A DNA stretch of 64,000 bases from Symbiodinium natans (Eukaryota > Sar > Dinophyceae > Suessiales > Symbiodiniaceae): positions 124,001-188,000 of the forward strand of contig CAJNDS010000768.1 in the NCBI GenBank assembly GCA_905221605.1, written 5' to 3'. Shown one piece after another: positions 57,401-63,131 of the stretch. Below the pieces are notes generated by a model that saw only the letters and a list, made by a program, of their open reading frames with translations, made no database searches and was not told where the DNA came from. The position numbers and the translations under genes are program-made. Every line of letters starts with the position of its first letter. Positions within the stretch are counted from its first letter, which is position 1.

Positions 57401-60400
57401 TCAGGATCTCAGGGGAAGGGCTGTTGCGTGTCCCGTGGTGGGGTCTCCTGCTGTGCCACCTGTGAAGCACGTGAAGTCTTCAGAAAAAGCAAAGCTTCCA
57501 ATCAGTTTCTGTTGTACCTTTTCAGCGCCTCTGGATAGAAACCGCATTAGAAATCAACGAACCGATCTACCGATCCTATATGTTTTGCCACAGGCTCCTT
57601 CTTGAAAGCCCTACAGATTCGGTTGCTTTCAAGAGAGATGTGCGTTCGGTCTTGCACTTGACCTTTGCCTTAGGGCGGGTGGCGGTCCTCGGCCAGGTAT
57701 GGCAGGAAGGGAACAAGGCAGTCTCCAAAGTGCTCGGACGACTCCCTGGGCAGCTCCGATGGCAAGTGGTCCACCTCAGGGGCGCTCTGAGTTTCTTTGG
57801 GGCTTTGGGGCTGGCAGGCTAAGAGGGTTGACTACAACGTATATGCTCACGTATAGAAATGTATATGAGTAGGATTTCAGCTTCAAGCTGTTTCAGGGCT
57901 TAGGCTCGCAGGTTGCAGGACGTCTTGTTAAACATTCGGACTGGGGTCGTATGTCGTTGTGCTAGAACCCCAGGACGATCTTCTAAGCTTGGCATGTTCC
58001 CCCTTGTACTAACAGTCCTTAATGGGGATTATAATAGGGGTCCCATTAAGGACTGTTGGTATAAGGGGGAACATCCCAATGCTAAGCCATCTTCTGAAGA
58101 TCCACCGGCCAAGCTGCGAACTCAGGAAACAAGCGATGAATCCTGTTTCCATCACCCATCAGACAAGAACCCCAAGAGTTTCAGGGGTCTTGATGAACCC
58201 TAAACCCTAAACCCTAGACCCTAATGATGGGTCTGTCTAGGTCTCCCTCAAACGCATCTTCTCTCCAGGGCGCTGCGTGGAAAAGCACCCCTGGGTCGTC
58301 CTCGGCTCGATCCCACAGCTGAAAAGTGACCACTTTGGGAGGTTCCCCCTTTATACTAGCAGTCCTTAATGGTTTGGGGTTTAGGGTTTAGGGCTTAGGG
58401 TTACCCGTGTTATAATCCCTATTAAGGACTGTTAGCATAAGGGGGAACATCCCAAGCGGCAGCCATGGTTCAATTTGGGAGATCTGGCCGAATCCAGCAA
58501 CTCTGGCTGGCCAAGTCCTTGTACTCAGGCAAGGACTACTTCGCTATAGAGACCGAGCAGCCAGGCAATCAGAGATCTGCCCCGTCATCGCATTGAGGAT
58601 GTGAAATGGCTGCTCAATGCTGGCGAACTGGCGCGTGGGCACAGACCTTGGCCAGTTAAGCAAAAACTGTCACATATTCCTCGTTCACTTGAGACTTTTC
58701 CGGCTCGGGCTGCGCCACGTCAAGTCATCAAACTCAGGGTCCAAAGGGCCCGTCTGCATCACAGGTGATGTCGCAAACTCCCAAGAGTTTGTCCTGCCCG
58801 CCCACCGCATGGAGATGCAGGTCGTCCCTCGTGAACCTCGACTGCTGTGACGCTGACAAAAGCGCCCGGACTTGTGCAACCCGAAACCTACACCACGAAA
58901 GCAAAAAGCCCAACCCCCCCCAAAACCAACTCCCAACCCCCCGGGGCCATGAACTCTTGAGCAACCAAATGGGTATACCACCCAAGGAGCAGCTTCGGAA
59001 AACGTGCATCCCAGTACATGCCGTTGAGGATGACCGTGGCGTAGGGAAGGACGGTGTCCTGGAGGAGAGCTTGTAAGCGAAAAAAGGGGAACCCTGAAAT
59101 AACCCCACCAAAAAGTAGGATCCTCTAATAAGGACCCCAATAAGGTACCCCTCATATCAATATCGCAAACCCCCATATAAAGTCCAAAATGTTCGGACTT
59201 GAGGGCCTTGGGGACTTCTGGGAGGGGCTTCAAAGGGCTTACTTGAGGCCATCTCCCCATGACACTGGGGAACGTCCGTGCGGAAGGCTTCAGGTTCACT
59301 CAAGACCTCAAACCTGAAGTGTGCGCTGCTGGCGCTTGCTCCCTTGTTGGGGTTCTTTTGAACATGATCAGTTCTATTGCTTATTAAGAATTTCGTATGA
59401 CAAAACTGCACACTTATAACCAACCAGGAGGTTTTCGGCGCCTGGAAAATGGATTCGTAGCTCTCCGGCTGGCTGTAATACTGGTGCTTGTCGAAGGCAC
59501 CGCCATCCCGCCTCCTGACCTTGGCGGGGCCGTTCTCTTAGGGTTTAGGGTTTAGGGTTTAGGGTTTAGGGTTTAGGGTTTAGGGTTTTAGGGTTTAGGG
59601 TCTACGTTTCTGGAGACATGCTGATGACAACTCAAGACTTGGGGTTGCGGCTTTTTAATAAGGTTGATGCTTGTGGACTCAAGGTGTTTAGCAGTCCAAG
59701 AAGGGAAGGATCATAAGCTGTCCTGGAACAAGCACAGCAGCACACACACACACACACACACACTCAGCTTAAGCAGCTTAGTTCTTCCTATGCTACTTTC
59801 ATGAGGGCTGCTGCTACTACAGGCTACAGGAGAAAGGCGTAAACCGAAAGCCATTTGTGGGAAGCCCAGGGGCCATGTGCTCAGCCGAAGCGATAGACAG
59901 GTACAGCTTGTGGCAGTCCTCGCGTTGCATCTGGCCGACTTCGGCCTTCTCGCAGAGGTGCGGAAGCGAAGATGGGCATACGAGCTCGTGCGGCAAGAGC
60001 TTGAAAATCTCAAGGGCACCCTGGCTTACATTTCCTTGGTTCCAAGAGATTCCGGATCCCGCACTCGAACAAACACCTTGAAAAGGGCACGCAATACTTT
60101 CTGAAATACTTGGGACAATCTTGCTTTATGGATCGGGCCAATTTTAATTGTCGATTCGGGTGGATTTAAACCCCCACCAAGACACCTGTGCCGGTAAAGA
60201 CGGCAGTGAAAGGGCAGAGCGCCTTCGGCAAACCATGCTTGCGAATTGCCTTCGCCAGGGACGGCTTCTAGCTAGAAGAGGTTCCCTATAGGCAGGTGCT
60301 TTGAACTGTAGACTGTCTGCGGGGTTTGCGGCTGTGCTTTGGAAATACAACCTGCAGTTGGAGGGTTTGACGATTCAGGATAAGAGGAACGCATAAAGAC

Positions 60401-62999
60401 CTTACAAGCATCCGAATATCTAACTAGCGAGGTGATGTAGATACTGAGTTCAAGCTGGATGCCTTACAGGCAAGTCGATTTGCAACCTTCTGAGCCGCAA
60501 CTGCATGCAGCTTGTGAGGGATGTTCTCGGTGCCTCCCCAGCCAGTGAAACCGCGCGTTTCGCTTCGTCCAGTGTGGGGTACCTCTTCACATGCGCAAGC
60601 AAACGGAGGAACCTAAGGGCCCCACAGACGGCTTAGACTCAGATCCATGGCAAGCCGCCTAATCCAAAGTCCCTATGAGTACTCAAGATCCCAAATGCTA
60701 AGGGTATCCCACGCAAGAGCCAAGCCGCATAAAGGCAGATCCGATGTGGAGGAGCGGGGTGCTGTACCCGAGGGACCTGGAAGCGTCGGATGGGGCCGAG
60801 AAGGCAGGGAGGTGCAGGCAACGCAGAGACACGTTGCATCAAGTGCAGAATGAAGCTGGCCGGGCTACCTTTTCGAAGCTGCTGCATTTCTGTAGGCACT
60901 CAAACCCAAGATTGGGGGGTCTCAAGCACTGTGTGTGCCAACGCTTCCAGCGCTAGACGAGCTATTTGGTGGCTTGGAAGAACCTCGCGTCGGGGGTTGG
61001 CTGGTATGGTTTGTGACAAGAAATGAAATCCGTTCTCCACAAAGCAATTTGTTGGTGGGGAGTAATTTACGTAAGGATGGTGGATTTAGGGTTTAGAGTT
61101 TCGGGTTTAGGGTGATCTGGGACTTGTCGGGCCTCAACCCTGCTTACTTGTACAGGGGCCAGGCACAGGAACCGCTCTCCAAGGCCACGGAGGAAGTCAA
61201 TCGCCTCATGGCGTTGAACACTACGCTTTCGGCTTAGTTCAAGATCAAAAAAGGTACTGGTATTTAGGGTTTAGGGTTTAGGGTTGAGGGTTTAGGGTTT
61301 AGGGCTTCACAGCGCAATCAGAACAGTCCAAGGCACTCCAGCATAGCCAGCAAAGGCGCCAAATGCCACGAGCCGAGGTCCTCCTCGGGCTCCGGTGCCG
61401 GTGATACACTCCTCGGAGGGAGGGGGGGGGGGTTTGGGGTTTAGGGTCTAGGGTTTCGGGTTTGGGGTTTAGGGTTTAGGGTTTAGGGACTAGGGTCTAG
61501 GGTCTAGGGCTCCTCGAAGGGGGTACTGGGGGGATAGTGCAACAGTTGAAGAGTTCTGGCCCGCATACACATCTGCATACATGGGCCCCCCTCTATCCCC
61601 ACCCTCCCCTCCTCTCCAATTTTATGCAACTCGCAGGAACAAAACCGGGAGCTGACCTAAACCCTAAACTAAAGGGCAAACAAATGGGGACAGCCGAATA
61701 GCAGAACAGCATACGAGCTCACGCGAACCTGTGCGAGTCGCCGCGACCCCCAACGAAGTTTGACGAACGCATAGGGTACCAAACAAGCTTGGACGAAGGC
61801 AAACTGCTTTGACGAAGGGCAACGCGCCACACGAACCTTCGACGAAGGCAAACGGCACACGAACGTTCGACGAAGGCTTACACCTTCCACAAAGGGCCAC
61901 AAAGGCAACCCGAACACGAAGGTTAGACGAAGTTTCAGCCTTCAACGAAGCTTAATACCCAAGCGACGTGAACCCGGACATTTGACGGCCATCTGTCAAG
62001 CACCGCAAACTCGAATATTGTACGAAGAATTGCTGGGGCGATGGCCTTCGGCGAACCTGGTCGAAGGTCACTTTGCTGCTCTGTTACTTTGGCGTCCCCA
62101 TCTATTTTGCCCTGAAAAGACCCTAAAACCCTAAACCCCAAACCCCAAACCGCAAACCCCAAACCCTGCCGAGGCTCGTAGTCCAGCAGCCGGACCTTCT
62201 TCTTCAGGGCCGCATCCAGGAGGGGCATGCCGGAAGGCTGGGCCTTGATGGTGTGGGAAAAGAAGCACCAAGTCCGGCCTCCCGGGCCAGCAACGCTTCA
62301 ACTGTGAATTTTGCTTGTTGAGTCCTGGTTCGTACAACTTGGCTCGATGTCTGACACACACTCATGCCACACCCATGCCACACTCATGTCATTCTAGGCT
62401 CTCATGAGCCGAGCCGTGTTTTTTTCTTTGGTTGGGGGGGCGGGGGTGGGGGCCTTTTGGGCTTCCCGGCCTGGCAGCATGAGCTCTGGCGGCACCTCCT
62501 TGACCGCGAGGACGGTGGAGCATTCCGAGAGGTCCTCCTTGATCTCTGCCCCGGCCTCCTCGTATTCCACGTCCGTGAAGACGCGTCGCGTGCACGGCTG
62601 CACGACGACCTTTAGACCTTGCTTCACCTCAGCGTTCATTCTCCTAGGGTTTAGGGTTTAGGGTTTAGGGTTTAGGGTTTAGGGTTTAGGGTTTAGGGTT
62701 TAGGGTTTAGGGTTTAGGGTTTAGGGTCTATAAGGGCAAGGCAAGGCCTGGACAGGGTGTGGTTGCACTAGGGCTTCAAACCCAAAGCTTAAACCAGCGA
62801 AGCACACACATCCACATTCATGAAGGAGTCCTTTCTCGGTTCTGTCTCGCTGCTTCTCAGGATGTGTCGAACTATCTGCACGTTGAAAGACCATGCTCCA
62901 GAAAGCCCAGTCACCAGCTCGTCCACGTGTCGGGGCGCCAGGGGGGCTCGTCGCTCCCACTTGTTCTTGTCTTCCCGCCGGAGCCCGACGACCCCAGCC
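37786..62999 (-). CDS. LKR/SDH: Bifunctional lysine-ketoglutarate reductase/saccharopine dehydrogenase
   Basis: Alpha-aminoadipic semialdehyde synthase: the N-terminal half joins lysine and 2-oxoglutarate to saccharopine and the C-terminal half cleaves it to aminoadipic semialdehyde and glutamate, the first steps of lysine breakdown, mitochondrial in other eukaryotes. I joined at least 41 exons by phase and by the conserved order of family motifs: [221 protein letters not shown] and a stop at 37786-37788. Exons are 16-161 nt. About half of the donors are GC. The order and spacing match plant and animal enzymes over the full length. The start codon and any targeting peptide are not identified. 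A few small exons are missing where phases do not join (after 62915, 61148 and 48830, and around 40160-39342). Confidence 0.94.
38030..38100 (-). mobile_element. Partial introner-family element, last LKR/SDH intron
   Basis: On the minus strand CCTACATCTCCCTTGGGAATT followed by an AT-rich stretch matches one end of the 31278-31380 element. The other end is absent. It lies in the intron between exons 38149-38176 and 37786-37899. Confidence 0.65.
38194..38412. repeat. Purine microsatellite (GA, GAAA)
   Basis: GA and GAAAGA repeats on the plus strand lying about 20 bp upstream of exon 38149-38176 as read on the minus strand. There they form a long polypyrimidine tract that could help define the acceptor (inference). 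Confidence 0.95.
39455..39626. repeat. Inverted pair of telomere-like arrays
   Basis: CCCTAAA copies (39455-39492, some degenerate) face TTTAGGG copies (39570-39626) in an LKR/SDH intron. Confidence 0.9.
41004..41158. repeat. Inverted pair of telomere-like arrays
   Basis: Three CCCTAAA units (41004-41027) face eight TTTAGGG units (41098-41158) in the LKR/SDH intron upstream of exon 40658-40705. Confidence 0.95.
41549..41655. mobile_element. Small element, GGGTACC family, next to a donor
   Basis: Plus strand GGTTTCCGACATTCGGGGTA, CCTTGGGGTCC, ATCCTACTATTT and TAGGGGCCCTTATTTTCCGT. The same words, in order, occur at 54953-55072 and, reversed, at 59080-59180 and 53785-53890. This copy begins about 14 bp inside the intron after exon 41670-41767. 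Confidence 0.75.
42119..42333. repeat. Inverted pair of telomere-like arrays
   Basis: TTTAGGG/GCTTAGGG units (42119-42170) face six CCCTAAA units (42288-42333). Both lie in the intron after exon 42364-42431. A further CCCTAAA array is at 42756-42800. Confidence 0.9.
43830..46374 (-). CDS. LKR/SDH: LKR/SDH exons: SDH C-terminal region, first part
   Basis: Exons 46327-46374 ([16 protein letters not shown]), 45512-45550 ([13 protein letters not shown]), 45070-45162 ([28 protein letters not shown]), 44606-44637 ([10 protein letters not shown]) and about 43830-43874 ([11 protein letters not shown]). FALD-VLPNRDS and [16 protein letters not shown] match the family exactly. The donor of 45070-45162 is not GT or GC (GA or GG). 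A palindromic element starts five bases into that intron. Confidence 0.9.
44936..45064. mobile_element. MITE with TTACTGTTGG ends
   Basis: Begins TTACTGTTGGATAGTAGGGA with ATGAGGTACC further in and ends with the complementary arrangement, GGCACCTCATTCC then CATTCCCCACTAACCAACAG. It is about 129 bp, AT-rich inside, and lies five bases inside the intron that follows exon 45070-45162. Confidence 0.85.
45177..45243. repeat. Telomere-like array near an exon acceptor
   Basis: TTTAGGG/TTTGGGG units about 15 bp upstream (minus-strand sense) of exon 45070-45162. Others in the same intron lie at 45340-45388; 45612-45660 (CCCTAAA) and 46384-46442 (TTTAGGG) flank neighbouring exons. Confidence 0.9.
46166..46275. 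mobile_element. MITE with long inverted ends
   Basis: Starts TACTATTTGCTTAAGAACCC and ends GGGTTCTTAAGCAAATAGTA, with inverted arms of about 35 bp including AAAGAATAAAAATATTC / ATATTTTTATTCTTTT. It lies about 50 bp inside the intron after exon 46327-46374. Confidence 0.9.
46904..49505 (-). CDS. LKR/SDH: LKR/SDH exons: SDH core, with 16 nt microexon
   Basis: Exons 49458-49505 ([16 protein letters not shown]), 49044-49059 (16 nt, VGLDP plus one base), 48830-48884 ([17 protein letters not shown]), 47612-47690 ([20 protein letters not shown]), 47153-47194 ([13 protein letters not shown]) and 46904-46962 ([19 protein letters not shown]). Together they give the strongly conserved NE.GLDPGIDH and CGGLPAPE...[12 protein letters not shown] motifs. 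The join between 48830 and 47690 is out of phase by one base with the sites I chose, so a site or tiny exon there is misread. Confidence 0.93.
48700..48825. other. AT-rich intron stretch
   Basis: TA and TATA-rich sequence immediately downstream of exon 48830-48884, with no gene in it. It contrasts with the G/C-rich exons on either side. Confidence 0.6.
50004..51653 (-). CDS. LKR/SDH: LKR/SDH exons: SDH nucleotide-binding fold
   Basis: Exon 51589-51653 carries the Rossmann glycine loop ([19 protein letters not shown]). 51265-51294 is a ten-codon exon ([10 protein letters not shown]). Then 50596-50665 ([20 protein letters not shown]), 50304-50360 ([18 protein letters not shown]) and 50004-50065 ([20 protein letters not shown]). 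The last four join in phase. A small exon for the second beta strand, between 51294 and 51589, is not resolved (a HHEVAIS stretch near 51510-51550 is a candidate). Confidence 0.92.
50535..50595. repeat. Telomere-like array touching an exon
   Basis: CCCTAAA units with CCCTCAA variants. On the minus strand the array follows the GC donor of exon 50596-50665 directly (GCAGGGTTTAGGG). Confidence 0.85.
52348..52465. mobile_element. Palindromic element beside telomere-like array
   Basis: Left arm AAAAAGCCGCATAAACATAA followed by GGATCCT; right arm AGGATCCTTATGCTTATGTG followed by GCTTTT, complementary to the left. GGCCCC/GGGCCC lie at the outer ends. It abuts the CCCTAAA array starting at 52466. 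Confidence 0.75.
52466..52735. repeat. Telomere-like arrays on both sides of one exon
   Basis: CCCTAAA units fill 52466-52555 and TTTAGGG units fill 52672-52735. Between them lies the 99 nt linker exon 52556-52654. The exon's donor GT is the first base pair of the first array read on the minus strand. Confidence 0.93.
52556..55684 (-). CDS. LKR/SDH: LKR/SDH exons: inter-domain linker
   Basis: Exons 55591-55684 ([12 protein letters not shown]), 54834-54898 ([15 protein letters not shown]), 54690-54773 ([20 protein letters not shown], 28 codons), 52926-52982 ([19 protein letters not shown]) and 52556-52654 (33 codons of Ala/Pro/Glu/Arg, 97% G or C at third positions). The GHLFDT..IN motif is diagnostic of this family. 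The acceptor of 54690-54773 is the TTTAG end of a telomere-like repeat, its donor is GA, and 52556-52654 abuts a telomere-like array at its donor. Confidence 0.88.
53611..53708. mobile_element. MITE-like element (GGAACAT family)
   Basis: TTGGCCTGTTCCCCCTTAT at one end and GATGGGGGAACATCCCAA at the other, in an LKR/SDH intron. The interior is diverged from the other copies. Confidence 0.75.
53785..53890. mobile_element. Small element, GGGTACC family (reverse)
   Basis: AGTAGGATCCCCTCATATTAAG, CAATAAGGTACCCCTCATTT and CGGAAACCCCCATAT match the reversed copy at 59080-59180. Confidence 0.75.
54953..55072. mobile_element. Small element, GGGTACC family
   Basis: GGGTTTCCGAAATTGGGGGT at one end and TAAAACCCCAATATGG at the other, with CCTTCTTGGGGTCCTTATTA inside. 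It lies in the intron before exon 54834-54898. Confidence 0.75.
57694..59519 (-). CDS. LKR/SDH: LKR/SDH exons: end of LKR domain
   Basis: Exons 59442-59519 ([20 protein letters not shown]), 58982-59058 ([20 protein letters not shown]), 58750-58836 ([15 protein letters not shown]), 58562-58646 ([15 protein letters not shown]), 58274-58318 ([15 protein letters not shown]) and 57694-57774 ([18 protein letters not shown]). All six join in phase, mostly through GC donors. The introns contain palindromic elements at 59080-59180, 58334-58456 and 57989-58079. Confidence 0.94.
57989..58079. mobile_element. MITE (GGAACAT family), intact copy
   Basis: 91 bp with well-matched inverted arms: TTGGCATGTTCCCCCTTGTA plus CTAACAGTCCTTAATGGG against CCCATTAAGGACTGTTGGTA plus TAAGGGGGAACATCCCAA. 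The centre GATTATAATAGGGGT is unpaired. It lies in the intron between exons 58274-58318 and 57694-57774. Confidence 0.9.
58197..58222. repeat. Short telomere-like array (CCCTAAA)
   Basis: Three to four units in the intron downstream of exon 58274-58318. Confidence 0.85.
58334..58456. mobile_element. MITE (GGAACAT family) split by telomere-like repeat
   Basis: Arms GGAGGTTCCCCCTTTATACT plus AGCAGTCCTTAATGG and ATTAAGGACTGTTAGCATAA plus GGGGGAACATCCCAA pair as in 57989-58079. The centre holds GGTTTGGGGTTTAGGG and more heptamers (58370-58403). The telomere-like array therefore sits inside the element, within the intron between exons 58562-58646 and 58274-58318. Confidence 0.88.
59080..59180. 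mobile_element. Small element, GGGTACC family, next to an acceptor
   Basis: AAAGTAGGATCCTCTAATAAGG, CCAATAAGGTACCCCTCAT and CAAACCCCCATAT. It ends about 25 bp before the acceptor of exon 58982-59058. Confidence 0.8.
59539..59602. repeat. Telomere-like array in LKR/SDH intron
   Basis: Eight to nine TTTAGGG units about 20 bp upstream (minus sense) of exon 59442-59519. Confidence 0.93.
59874..61204 (-). CDS. LKR/SDH: LKR/SDH exons: middle of LKR domain
   Basis: Exons 61148-61204 ([15 protein letters not shown]), 60534-60584 ([17 protein letters not shown], exactly 17 codons), 60186-60249 ([20 protein letters not shown]) and 59874-60034 ([18 protein letters not shown] onward, 53 codons plus two bases). 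The joins [10 protein letters not shown] and FTGT-GNVSQG are in phase and match the family without gaps. The 61148-61204 donor is ambiguous (GTAAGC or an upstream GC). An exon for the preceding FG..AG motif was not found. Confidence 0.92.
61261..61510. repeat. Two TTTAGGG arrays in LKR/SDH intron
   Basis: 61261-61305 and 61436-61510, the second degenerate (TTTGGGG, TCTAGGG, TTTCGGG). They are separated by unique sequence and a short G-run. Confidence 0.9.
61680..62060. repeat. Degenerate ACGAAGG/TTCGACGAAGG repeat
   Basis: Words such as GACGAAGGCAAAC, CACGAACCTTCGACGAAGG and CACGAACGTTCGACGAAGG recur roughly every 25-30 bases, with many internal TTCGNNGAA palindromes. It lies in the intron after exon 62165-62278. 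Open frames through it are repeat translations. Confidence 0.8.
62121..62164. repeat. Telomere-like array that starts an intron
   Basis: CCCTAAA/CCCCAAA units. On the minus strand this reads GTTTGGGGTTTGCGG... directly after exon 62165-62278, so the donor GT belongs to the array. Confidence 0.9.
62165..62999 (-). CDS. LKR/SDH: LKR/SDH exons: N-terminal LKR domain
   Basis: Exon 62915-62999 ([20 protein letters not shown]) matches the first strand and substrate loop of the reductase. Exon 62471-62617 ([30 protein letters not shown]) ends at a GC donor. Exon 62165-62278 ([31 protein letters not shown]) ends at a GT that is the first base pair of a GTTTGGG/TTTAGGG run. The boundary between the second and third exons repeats AGGCCGG at donor and acceptor. 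The first intron contains a twelve-unit telomere-like array. Confidence 0.93.
62645..62728. repeat. Telomere-like array in first LKR/SDH intron
   Basis: Twelve nearly perfect TTTAGGG units between exons 62915-62999 and 62471-62617. Confidence 0.95.
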
Positions 63000-63131
63000 C
63001 TGCCTCAGCCGAGGGGTTCAGGGGACCAAGAAACCGAGGCCAGAAAAAAGATGAAACTCAACCATCGGCTTTCCGATTCTCTAAGCAACGGCCTCTCACG
63101 GCGTAAAGACCTTCACAATCAGCCTCAGACT

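Noticed and set aside
58685-59299. 204-codon minus-strand open frame
   Set aside because: Mixes a small dispersed element (59080-59180) with out-of-frame parts of two LKR exons.
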